From: Periconia sp. R9002
Taxonomy: Eukaryota; Ascomycota; Dothideomycetes; Pleosporales; Periconiaceae
NCBI GenBank assembly: GCA_023627715.1
Contig: JAMAHW010000049.1
Span: 124,001 to 188,000 of the forward strand
Reading direction: 5' to 3'
DNA: 64,000 nt
Part shown: positions 53,451 through 64,000 of the stretch, one piece after another
How the letters are laid out: every line of letters begins with the position of its first letter
Position numbering within the stretch: the first letter of the stretch is position 1
Made by a program: the position numbers and the translations under genes
The notes under the pieces: generated by a model
The model's database searches: none
Seen by the model: the letters and a program-made list of their open reading frames with translations, nothing else
Told to the model about the DNA's origin: nothing

Positions 53451-54801
53451 ATGCCAGACCCTTCAGGACCGATGCCCACGCCCGTCAACCCAGGTGATCC
53501 GGGGCGCGGGCCGTGGGTCGTGGGTGTGACATGGCTCTTCACCGTCTTTGCTATGATCACGTCCGGCCTTTGGTTCTATGCGCGAAGGCTCAAGAAGCTG
53601 CCTCCAGGGTGGGACTGCTGGTTGATGTTTGTCGCTACGGTAAGTGACTCATGTCCCCAAGAACCTCACCCTCTATCTGTAGATCTCTGCTTCCCTGTCA
53701 TGACAACTTCATCCCTTCACGATCCTAACTCCACGACCAGATAATCCGAGTCGTCTTCCAATGCACCATCACCTACTCCCTCAAATATGGCATGGGCAAG
53801 CACGACCGCGACCTCTGGCCCTGGGAGCTCGTCCAGATCCTGAAATGGAACTGGATCGCCTTCCCGGGCGCCGTTCTCACATCCCTTCTGGCGCGAATCT
53901 CAGTCACCATCCTCCTCATCCGCCTCTTCGGCCTCGTCCACTACTGGTTCAAGTGGTTCCTCATCACCGTCACCATACTCCAAGTCGTCAGCGGCATCGT
54001 CATCATGCCCATCGCCTTCGTGCAAGTGACCCCGACTGAGGCATTGTGGAACATCTTCATAGTCCCCGAATCCAAATGGGATCCGCGCGTGTGGCTTTAC
54101 ATGGCGTATTTCGTACAATGTAAGTTTCCCCAATACCCCACGGCACCCTCAATAACCAAAAAAATGCACCCCACTAACCCTCACCCCCTAAAAAAACAGC
54201 CGTGAACTCCTTCGCCGACCTAACCTACGTCCTCTTCCCCGTCTGGTTCATCTGGGACCTCAAGATGCCGCTCCGCGAGCGCATCGGGTTGTGTTTCGTC
54301 ATGTGCCTCTCCATCTTCACGATGCTCATGTCCATCCTGAAAACCTACTGGATCTACACGGCCTCGAAAGCCACCGCCGTCAGCGTCGACGTGCAGTACG
54401 ACGCGACGTACCAAGTCCTCTTCGGCCCCCTGGAACAATGCATCGTCATCATCATGGGTTGCGTGCCGTCCATCCGCCAGGTCTTCATCGATTCCCCCTT
54501 CCTCTCCCGTCTGGGATCCTCCTTCTCCGGCTTCATCGGCACGTCACGCACGAAGTCTACGACGGCGAGTTCGAAGAATCCGTCTACGGCTGGGTACTAC
54601 GACCTCGAGGACCGGTCTACGAAGAAGTCGGGCGCCAACGACTCCTCCTTGTCCAAAGACGATGCAAACCTCTCCATCACGGGGTACCCTCGCTTTGGCA
54701 GCAGAGACGATTTGGTGCCGGAGGGACAGGTCAGGCGGACGGATCAGGTCACGGTTACGTATGATGACCCCAAAGGGAGGTCGGATAGGGACTTTGTGTA
54801 A
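53451..54801 (+). CDS. Fungal rhodopsin-like seven-transmembrane protein (SAT4/PTH11-related)
   Basis: Integral membrane protein of 389 residues from exons 53451-53639, 53741-54119 and 54200-54801 (introns 101 and 80 nt). About seven hydrophobic segments follow a short extracellular N-terminus: GVTWLFTVFAMITSGLWFYAR, then the YGMGKHDRDL loop typical of this family, LLARISVTILLIRLFG, WFLITVTILQVVSGIVIM, NSFADLTYVLFPVWFIWDLKM, IGLCFVMCLSIFTMLMSILK and CIVIIMGCVPSIRQVF. A Ser/Lys-rich cytosolic tail of about 100 residues follows. There is no CFEM domain. Members include putative GPCR-like sensors of host or surface cues, but most are uncharacterised. Whether it belongs to the adjacent cluster is unclear; the 1-kb gap argues mildly against it. 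Confidence 0.88.
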
Positions 54802-55200
54802 TGAAGTGTGTCTGTGTGCGTTTTATGTGTGTATGTTGGTCCCATTGAATGACTTTTTTGTTTGAAAAAATGACAATGTAGTTTGTGTGTTCGCGATATC
54901 CTTGTTTTCTTTACCATTTTACTTTTCCTTTGCACGTTGTAGGAATGTGAATGGAGAAGGAGACTGCGCGGGTTTTCTTTTGCTCTTGTATCGCAAATGC
55001 CCCTGCTTTTGTTGCCTTTGTGTGTTTTTTGTACATAGCCCGCCGAAATAGTTCACCTTTCAACACGGAAAAGTTCACGATGATGACTTTCAATGTATAC
55101 GATACGCTTTATGCATTTGCTTGTCAGATGGATAGCGTAAATTACTCAGGCGGGCAATTCTTTTCCGTAAAGAGCAGTCTGCTCGCTGCATTATCTTGTC

Positions 55201-55232
<32 letters not shown>

Positions 55233-58200
55233 GGCTTGAAAATCAATATCCGTTAAGTTTTACTTTGTGTTAGTAATTTGTGCTGCGGATAATCTTCAAG
55301 ATTGAGGTGCTCCATGTCGGGATTATCTATCCATCTTTTGTAAATAATTTCAATCAATCGTTTGCGATGATAAACATGCAGCAGTATTGTCCGTGAAAGA
55401 AAAGTCCATATCCATCCCCAGTTATCGATACCAACTTCTCTCCGCTAACAAAATCTGTACGCAGTTCGAAGTTCTCTAGGGTGGTCGAAAAGAAACGATG
55501 AATGAAGGAATGTAAAGGCTTAATTATGCATATGAACTTGGGCGTAAATTTCCTATCTTTTGTGAAGCTAGCAGACGCAAAGCCAAGGCTTGGGAAAACT
55601 TTACAGAGTCATCCTGAAGTGCCGGACTATTTGCTTTAATCAAATTTTCAACATCTTATCTCAACTCATGCAGTTTGTTTATCGAAAAGATGCGAAGCCT
55701 TGCTTACTGGATTGGTCTCCTTCGCCACTTGCATATGTACCCGTGTATGCACAAGTAGATCTTCACGCCTTTGAACCCCGGGGTGACTGACGGATCAACC
55801 TCCTCTGGTAAAATTATATGTAACACTACTTCTTTACATAAATAAAATGCTCCTCTCACACTCCCTATCTCCCGACATGCAGAAGCAGACTTGTGTAAGA
55901 TCCATTGGAGCAAATGCTTTCTTAACCGTCCTCGAATGCTGCAGACATATAGGTGTGTATGTATGTATAGTATATTATAGATGTGTACATAGATACGCAA
56001 CTAAATCCCACCATGACGATAAACAACGTCCGTACAACCCACCTCCAACAGAACACAGTGCGTAGAATAGGCATTTATACATGTGCTTGTTTCATTGCAA
56101 GGAGAAATGGTCGATAGTTATATGAACTTCTTTAGAGGGTAGGTGGGCCTTTCGAGAAGGGAACTGAGTTGGTTATCAATGCAAAGTGAAGGAGGGGAAG
56201 AAGAAGATAGTTTTGATTCGTTATTGGCGGAGGAACGAGAGATGAAGGGGGACGTAAGCATGAGCGATCAGATTTGATTTGGGTATACTACACTATCCCA
56301 TGCTACGCCATCTACAGTAGGGTATGGGTGTGTAAGTTGGAGTGGGAGGGAAGGGTGAGAACGAGTGTTATTCTGGCGTTGATATATCCAAGAGGGACTT
56401 TTGTTTGGAATAGGAGATACTCCAAAAGCGCCTCTGACGTGAAAGTGACGATTAGACTTGTAGAGGATGGACTAGACACTCATATCGACAACGTATGGGG
56501 TACTGCACGGATATGCGGCATGATGCTGCACCAGCAGAGGTGGTACATGTTGTCTGCTCAAGTCACGAAAACCGGAGGCATGTCACACCCGCTGCGTGTG
56601 ATGTGTTTGTGGTATTCTTGGACAGGCGGAGAGAATGGGCATATGCGGTATGTAGACGTTTCGTCTTTTCCGAATCTAGAGGGCGTGGCTGCCGGGAAGC
56701 TTTCTGCATGATGTGGCTGATGCTCCACTTGAGCGAGTTTTGTATGTTGCATGTCTGCCCGCGGGTTGAATTCATTGGTCTGGGCAAAGCTGGCGATCCT
56801 CTCACAGTGGCATGTCGTTCCCATCGTGCCGGTCGTACTTGGACCGCGGGTGTTCCTAATTTACTTACTACGTCGATTTCAATCTAGACTCAGCGGATTT
56901 TGCTTTTTCTCGTGTTCTTCCGCCAACATGGACACGTCGACGATGCATGTTGCATCCGTTCCTCAATGTGCCCGTTCAAGCAGTAGCAATAGTCTCCTCA
57001 CATTGACCTCACGATCATGGCCGACCAAGATATACCATACCGAGCATCGAACTCAGGCTGAATGCAACGTAGAGAACGAATTGCTAGCGGGTGCCTCTCT
57101 TGGCAATATCGTGGGTTTGCTTGGGTTGCTTTTTTGGTGGACAGCGGACATGGCGCCAAGGCTAGGCCGTCACACATACCAAGAACCGGCGGAAGGTTTT
57201 GGAAGGCCGCGGAGAGTTGACGATGCCATGGTGATGACAGTTTTGCTTCCAATTCGCCTTTCCGGGGGGTTGCAGATATTGCGTCTGCAGGTTCCCATTG
57301 CGTGATTTGAGGACGAATCACCTTGGCAAATTTCTTTTCTAGCTGCAGTCGTGTTCTGGTCACGGTAAATGTACAATGGAGTAGATACGCCCGAGGCACA
57401 TGCTTGAGATGGTGAAAGGTTAGTGTAAATCAAATCATCATTGTTAGTTGGAGAATGGTGTCGCTGTCCACGTTTGAAGCAGGACTATTAACATTCACGT
57501 CATGACCGGTGGGATCCATGCTCGGCGTTGATGGCACATGACCTGATTAGTGTCGGCCCCTGTCATGGACTGCATGCATCAGGCAGTGAGGACACGCAGC
57601 GAGGAACCACTCGCTCACAAGAATCCTTCCGCTCCTGTACGGAATTTCTGCCTTGTTTGTTGCATCGTGATCTATCTTGGGGCGGGCAGATGGACTAATC
57701 TTGCGTGCGACTAGCGGAGAAGACGGAGGAGGCGGAGGGGATTTGACGAGATGAGTAACGCACGGAGAAGTCGGAGAAGAATCACATCCGCAAGACGAAA
57801 GGAGAGGAAATGCATGCGTATGCTTTTCAACGGGCATGCTGACATGGCGTCGTGGAGATAGGTTATGGAGGAGCGGTCTTATCTTCGGCATGTTGTTGAG
57901 GTGGCTGCTCCGCCAAAGGCCGAAAAGGAGCCGCCTCAATAGCGTTAGCGTGGGGTTGAGTCATCTCGCGGTGCGGATTTACAGAGTCTAGACTCACGGG
58001 GGATAAGACTATGCCCGTATCAGCCTGTCTCCATGTTTGGATGGCACGAATGCCAATGACAGGCGGCGGACGGCTAAACGGTAGGCAGACTGCCAATACT
58101 CGAGGCATCATGAGCGGAGCGACTTGTAACCGCCGTTCTCGTCCGGCCCAGGGATGTTGGATGCCTTCTGCCTTTGTATTGGACGGGGGCGCCGTGCAGC

Positions 58201-58335
58201 AGGGAGGGCGGAGGTAAGGGTGGAGTTTAGGGGGCGGGGATTGGCCATGTCCTTACGACGCCATGCAGGCGATAACCAAGCCCATGTATGGCATTCCTGC
58301 GCCGTGTGTGAGAAGGGGCATGCTCACGCGTGGGG
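54802..58335. other. Long intergenic region, no supported gene
   Basis: About 3.5 kb. Contains a 30-nt poly-T, AT-rich DNA to about 56.2 kb, and several frames (56274-56711 and 56751-57305 plus, 57547-57939 minus) that show no domain, signal or intron logic. Confidence 0.45.
55202..55231 (+). repeat. Poly-T homopolymer, 30 nt
   Basis: Uninterrupted run of 30 T on the plus strand. Confidence 0.95.
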
Positions 58336-58342
58336 TATATAG
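58336..58342 (+). promoter_or_regulatory. TATA box of the small acidic gene
   Basis: TATATAG in GC-rich surroundings, about 200 bp before the ATG at 58541. A C/A-rich leader follows. Confidence 0.4.
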
Positions 58343-58540
58343 GCATCGCATTCCCCGGCTTTCCACGGATCAGTTTGCTGTACAACAACAAAGCATCACA
58401 TCTTCACTTCACATCACATATTCCCGTATTTGGTAACCTGTCACAAGACCACAACCCCATTCATCTCTCACAAGTGATTAAACCTATTTATACTTGCTCC
58501 TCGCAACACTTCCACACCAAATACAACCATACCTACCACC

Positions 58541-58777
58541 ATGTCTGCCACCATGTCTACCGAATCCACTTATGTCTACATCCCCAACCTCGTCGGCCGT
58601 CAGATGCTCCGCATCCCCATGCTCGCCTTGGACGACGATGAGGTCGAGCAAGTCCAGGTCCCCGACACCCCTTCTGCTCTGACCCTTGACACCAACACCG
58701 TCAAGTCAGCCAGCAGGTGCATCCGACGAGACGACTCCCCTTCAGTGTCCATCGAAAGCGTCTCCGAATCGGAATGA
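58541..58777 (+). CDS. Small acidic protein of unknown function
   Basis: A 78-residue frame, MSATMSTESTYVYIPNLV at the N-terminus and VSIESVSESE at the C-terminus. It has a good start context (CCACCATGT, repeated for Met5), a TATA box and a clean C/A-rich 5' leader typical of fungal genes. It is acidic (LDDDEVEQVQV) with one Cys and no signal peptide or membrane segment. No family is recognised. Codon choice (many C-ending codons) resembles the real genes of this window more than the surrounding frames. It could be a short stress-type or intrinsically disordered protein, or a chance frame. Confidence 0.45.
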   Translation: MSATMSTESTYVYIPNLVGRQMLRIPMLALDDDEVEQVQVPDTPSALTLDTNTVKSASRCIRRDDSPSVSIESVSESE

Positions 58778-61700
58778 GCTCCTCTTCCACTATGTTGCGC
58801 GAACAGAGGGGGGAAGAAGAACGAACATTTCATGATCGGAAACGATGAAAGGATGCCAGACTGAGAATGGAATCACCAAAGACAAACCAAGACAAGACGA
58901 AACGAGAACGATCCACCTCACATCAAAGTGCGATCCAAAACACATATTCCAAGTGTGTAAACCACCAAGTTGAAGTTGTTTTTGCAAGAGCGAAGATCTT
59001 CATCAACACCCAATTCTGGCTAAAAAGCCGATCTTGGCCAACATCATCGCATCCACAATTCAACGGAAGCATCTACGCGACCATTCAACAACCGGACGAT
59101 CTACAACCTTTTTTGTCCTGGAGTTTATTGTTGACCATCTCCATGCGCGGGGCCCATGGTTTATCAAGATGGGAGAGGGTGTGCGCGGGAAAACGAGGGG
59201 AAAGGAGTAAGCGATTTGCGTGGTTGCTGCAAACACGACAATCTTTCCTCCAAAAGGGGACGTTTAGATCGGTTTGGTGGGTGGGGCAAGGAGAAGTCAC
59301 TCACGGAAAGGTTGCAGAAAAAGTTTTTGTTGCTGTTGCTATTTTCTTCGTGTCGGAAAAAAAGCATGTGAAACCTGGCGTTATAAAAAGAAGATCAGCA
59401 TTTTGCTCTTCTTTTTTCTCATCATCTACCTACACCTCTTTCCTTATCTCCGTAGTTACTAGATAGATACCCTAGTCTCCGCTGACAGATACACCCATCT
59501 TAATAATTAATACCGATTTATCATCACACTCGCAGTTCTTCACAATTCTCCTTTTTATGTGCAATCTACTTGTATGTACCCGCAAAAACAAAAGCTCCCC
59601 CTCCTTCACCAAAATCATCCCACCAAATCTCAGCATCTGCTGTAACATCTAACAACGCAGCCCCACTCCGTTTCACCTTCCCTCGTCCCTACCAAACCAT
59701 CTCACCATCCCACCACCATCCCCATCTCACCAAAACACAAAAACACCCAAAATCCAAATACAGCCCAAATCCTTATTTAATAAACTTCATGCTATATCGA
59801 TCGATCGATCCACCAACCTTCTCACCTAAAGCAATCGTTACAGATGCACCAGGAATGCAGCGCCGTTTGTAACACCCCTATCCCTTGCCCCACTCGTTGG
59901 ACGCGGACGCGCGTAAGCGGGGTGCGCTGTTGTGAGAGTGTTACAAACAAACTTCAATATTGGTAGCAAAGATGTATGTATATCTATGTAGGGAAAGAGG
60001 ATGATGGGATATGGCGATCATTTTGTTCCGTTATGGTGCATGTACATGTACATATAGGAACATGTTGATTTGTGGGTAGGATAGGTAGCATTGAGTTGAT
60101 ATAAATAGATTAATGGATCAACTAGTTAATAAACAAACGAAAGAACAGTACAAGTACGCCACACCTACCTCCCCACGGGATAAGGATCGTCAATTTTTAC
60201 TACCTTGTTCGCTCCACGAAGGAAAGGTATTTATTGTTCGATAGATTCAAACATGTATGGATTTACTTAGGAGGTGGCGCAAGTTGGACTACATTATAGA
60301 GAATTGGATTAGATTGGTTAGTGAGTTAGGTAGTGCTGTGGCGTCGGTGTGGTAGGCGGCTGGTGGTGGGGTTGATTTCGATAGAGTATTTATGTATGTA
60401 TGCAGGTTTGTGGATTGATTGATGCTATTATTAGGAGCTGGCCGCGTGTGGGTGGGTATAGTATGTACGCTGTTAACTTTTTATATCTGGGTAGGGTGGC
60501 GCGGAGGAGGATGGGGCGAAAGAGGGCTGGTCATGATGACGAAGGAGATGTTTTTTTGATGTTTTTTTTGGCAAATGAGGTGAGTATGTAAGACTGGAGG
60601 GGAGTGTAGTGATCGAGGTGATGTGTGATGGGTGTGGTGGATCACGTGATTTTATTCGGGGTTGCTTACCTAGGTAGAAGGTCTATAACTTGAAATTTGT
60701 AGAGAGAAAATCATTCCAAAATCAGGTGGATGAGAAGACTTGGAACGCTTTTTAACTGAACCTTCGACAGTTCCACTTTCTTGGGATTTCATACTATAGA
60801 CGTCTTTTTGTTTGTGCTTTCATCAAGTGCTTTATTTCCCTTCCCCCAGCCCTCAACTACGAGCAAGAGTTGCTACACCATGAAATAACCATCCCCGTCT
60901 TCTATTTTGTCTGCTAGATACAAATCTTTCCAAACTCATCAATCGATCCTTCTTAAAATCCGTATAATTCGTTTTTATCTTTTGACCATATTAAAAGTGT
61001 TTTCTTCTTCGCAATTAATTGGTTTAATTAGTCACTTCTTTCAACCATATACGTAAGATATCCTTCAAGGTTCCCATCTTTTGGTAACGGCTTAGCCACG
61101 TCATGCGATTCTTCCTGATATAAAAGGAAATCTTCTTCCCTTGGACAGCGAGGTAGCCCCTCTCGCCGTCCCACAACGACGCGAGAAACTCTCCACAGCA
61201 TGCCACGGACAGTTGTCGTCCGTGACTGGCTACAGGGCTGACGTCGGTCGAAGAGGATGACAATCCTAATTGCCATCATCGTACAACCTTTGTCTCAACA
61301 ACAACAAAGTCCCAGTAGCCCGATTTGCACTCGCACGGTGTCTACGACCATTGCTTGTTTACCTTGATTACTAGGGGTCGAAGGTCCGGAGAAAAATCAA
61401 TTTCCCGAAGTTTGTGTACCCCAGTCCGCCTTAGGGGTTTCATCGACGTGAAGATGATGGTGCTCGAACGAGGTCGATTACGAATATAGATATGTATATA
61501 TATAAGCCTCTTTTCGGTATCAAAGCTGGTCCGCCTTTTTGGGTTCTTACTTTCGGTTCTTGTTTTCGTCGAGGTAGAAGCCCTCCTAATAGTTTAATAT
61601 ATATATAAGTCATTCAATCGGTGGGCGACATGCTCTGCGAACACTGCGGAGATTCAGACCATTCCCGGCTCGAGACGAATCTTGTCCCATGCATCTCATG

Positions 61701-62848
61701 CCTCTGTCCGGCTTTTTGGCTTTTTGGCTGGTCGCTTCAGCACGGCGTGGAGGCAGATCTCTTGACCAGCTCTCATCATGCGCTTCAGCTCCTCGCCGTC
61801 CTCACTCAGTGGGTGAGGTTATGTTGATGAACCCAATATATAATCGCGAATTTCTTCATTAAGAAATCTTAATTCAGTCTCAAAAATCGCAGATGGTGAC
61901 CGTGCCAACATATATATAGAGGGCAGTTCTAGCCAATTCTAGTTTCCAACTCAAGTGCTGATACTCGTGCTGGAGCACGACTTCTTCCGAGAAAAGGATG
62001 ATGCGGCTGAACAAGACATGTGTAAGTGTGCCGTGTGCACTTGGTGGAGTTGGGAGTCGCTGGCTTCTTCGACCTCCTCCCACATCAGCTGTTTGTCCGG
62101 ACGCCTTATGTAGTTAAGACGAGACTGGGCCATGAAAACTGGAAGTAATATACCCCCGGTTTCACATCTGCAGGAATGCCTCTTTAGCCGCCCCCTGGGT
62201 GAGTTTCGGCTCATTGGCCCCAATTACGTTCGATCCCTGCCACCTAGTATCCAGTCTATAGTATATTATTTTCGTGCGCCTCCATCCGAGGGCACAATCC
62301 AAGCTTGCGATCGGTTTGGGATCCATACTCCTGGTTGTATATATAATTCTCGTGTATATAATCGTCGCTCTTTTCCCCAAAGTCGTAGGGCTAGGCCAGC
62401 TTCGTCAGCTCATAGGTTGCTGATGCCCTGGCTCCCTGGCTGAGCCGCCTTGAGTTTGAAACGAGGGGTTTCTTTCATGGTAGCAACCCAGTTTGAGAGT
62501 GATTTGCTATTGGGACGCGTTTTCGTCCGATAGTCGTGTAGTAGTATATATAGTAGTCTCACATATGAGACAATGTTCCGTGATGGCTGGAATCATGAGA
62601 TGCAAATGAACACTGCAGACAGGATTTCTATGTGCAAGCTCTATGCATGTCCATGTAGGATGGCCTTGCCTACTTTTGGTTTTGACGCCTAGATTTGGTG
62701 ATATATGTAAGGAAGTCGTGTCCCATGGAGATTGAGCTGTCCGTATGTAATGTGTCAAATATTCTTTTGTGGGTTTCCTGACTGCATAGAAGGATTATCC
62801 GTCCCCTGCCCACTGCTTATAATCGAGAACAACCATCCCTCTTGTGAC
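58778..62848. other. Long gene-poor region
   Basis: About 4 kb with no supported gene. C/A-rich and AT-rich blocks with TACC, GATC and poly-T/A short repeats alternate. From about 61.4 kb the sequence changes to moderately GC-rich DNA punctuated by TATATA words. Confidence 0.45.
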
Positions 62849-62955
62849 TGCGAAAAGTACGTCGGCTGATGTCCACTAGGATCCCTTTTTCATCATTCAT
62901 TTAGGGAATGATGAACAAGAGGTCCTAGTAGATATCAGCCGACTTACTTTTCGCA
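62849..62955. repeat. Inverted repeat with 50-bp arms, MITE/foldback-like
   Basis: Left arm 62849-62898 starts TGCGAAAAGTACGTCGGC; right arm 62906-62955 is its reverse complement at about 43 of 50 positions, with a 7-nt loop. Several mismatches are C/T or A/G transitions. No flanking target duplication is obvious. Confidence 0.85.
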
Positions 62956-64000
62956 AATCATCCGCAGCCGCTGGTTCAGGCTTACTGTGTCAAACCATCC
63001 TCCTCCTTACCATAACGTCGGGAGATATAGGCCAGTTATCCTCTCCGCCGGCGAGGAGTGAGCTTTCCGTTTCCCTTATTGCTATTGGGTAATCTCCGGA
63101 CTTTGCTAGTATCAAACAGGATACCATCGCTCATACTAACTTCATAGTTGGACGTTTTACCCGAATTGGTATCCGGGGTAACCACCAAATCTAATATGTG
63201 AATACTCGTATATAGTCTAGGGAGGCATACCCCTCATGTTGTTTCCAGTGTGTATATAAAATGCCGTAAATCTGATCTGGAGCAGGTCCAAGCATGTTGT
63301 TGGGGCTTAACATCTGCAGTAGGTGTTTGGTTTGTGGTGCCGTCCATTGCCGTAGGATATATAAGTGAAAGGGGTGGAAATATCTGCATACGATCTGGCT
63401 TAATGATAAACCTGCGAAGCGGGAACAAGAACACGGGCGGATGGAAGCGTTCCAGGATGTGTTGTTCTATGAGATGGTCCTATACGAAGCCTTCGGTCCA
63501 CCATTGTCCGTCGCCCATTTGTACTTCTCGGAACATCCAGTAATAGTGTCTTGAAGATTGGGGGTCTCGGCCGCAAAATGCCAATGACCGCGCCAGAGAC
63601 GGACCCAGAGACACATAAAAAAGCCCAGGGCTGGTTCATAGCGCATACTCGGGTTTTAGCGTATAGCGGGTCGACAGTCTGATTTTTCGGCTCAACAGGC
63701 TTCGTAGGCTGGCATGATTAGGGTGGGGCTTGGTTGTACAAGCGTCAAGGAAGCGCGCGATGTTTTTAAAGACGTTCTCGTCTGTTTCGCCGTGAACGTT
63801 ATGGTTAGACTGGGGCGGACTAAAGGCGAACGGTCGCGTGTTCGAGGGGTAAAACATGTCCATGCGGAGAAAAGTATATAGACAGGTCGTATGAATGCGC
63901 GTCAAGTGTATATAGTTCGGGGATTTCTCTTGCAAAAAATGAGGGGCAAGATTGGTACACATAGCCGGTCCCAAAAAATAGTAGATGTGAGTCCAGTTGA
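62956..64000. other. Gene-poor right edge
   Basis: No gene is supported. A minus-strand frame at 63636-63974 contains a vaguely protein-like stretch (HGETDENVFKNIARFLD) but lacks a start context, a domain or neighbouring exons. TATATA words continue to the end. Confidence 0.35.

Noticed and set aside
56751..57305. 184-residue plus-strand frame
   Set aside because: No domain; hydrophobic patch and Arg-rich tail look random, and the antisense frame is equally open.
63636..63974. 112-residue minus-strand frame at the window edge
   Set aside because: Part of the sequence looks protein-like, but there is no supporting start, family or neighbouring exon; kept only as a remark.

Overview
The window looks like nuclear DNA of a filamentous ascomycete (Pezizomycotina). 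Almost every gene is cut by short spliceosomal introns, mostly 47-70 nt, with GTRNGT-type donors, CTAAC-like branch sites and YAG acceptors. The gene content is typical of the group: a HET-domain protein, Zn2Cys6 regulators, a GH37 trehalase, a fungal rhodopsin-like membrane protein and a compact secondary-metabolite cluster. I cannot fix the class or species from sequence alone. All exon coordinates were worked out by hand from splice signals, reading frame and family motifs; there is no transcript evidence.

Layout. 0-9.3 kb: the 3' tip of a gene, a small secreted protein with ten cysteines, a secreted trehalase and an MFS hexose transporter. 9.3-16 kb: a gene-poor accessory block in which one HET-domain gene lies between two direct-oriented arrays of a degenerate CTGCAGGATT repeat. 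16-24.2 kb: two small proteins starting MGC (predicted lipid anchors), and a Zn2Cys6 regulator divergent from an isochorismatase-like hydrolase. 24.3-30.3 kb: nitronate monooxygenase, a mitochondrial-type HPPK-DHPS folate enzyme, and a second Zn2Cys6 regulator whose model needs a 16-nt microexon. 31.5-37.5 kb: a Dal5-type transporter divergent from an intracellular GH31 glycosidase, then an alpha/beta hydrolase.

38-52.5 kb is the most interesting part: a biosynthetic cluster with an A-T-TE NRPS-like enzyme of the arylpyruvate-dimerising (quinone/furanone synthetase) type, two different O-methyltransferases, a cytochrome P450 with an aberrant I-helix, an NmrA-like oxidoreductase and a 14-TM-type MFS exporter. 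The inferred logic is: two aryl-alpha-keto acids are loaded and condensed by the synthetase, the core is reduced, oxidised and O-methylated, and the product is exported. Candidate product classes are methylated terphenylquinones or p-terphenyls, furanones and butenolides. No pathway-specific regulator lies inside the cluster.

52.5-64 kb: a rhodopsin-like 7-TM protein, one possible small acidic protein, then gene-poor, TATATA-rich DNA with a 50-bp-arm inverted repeat.
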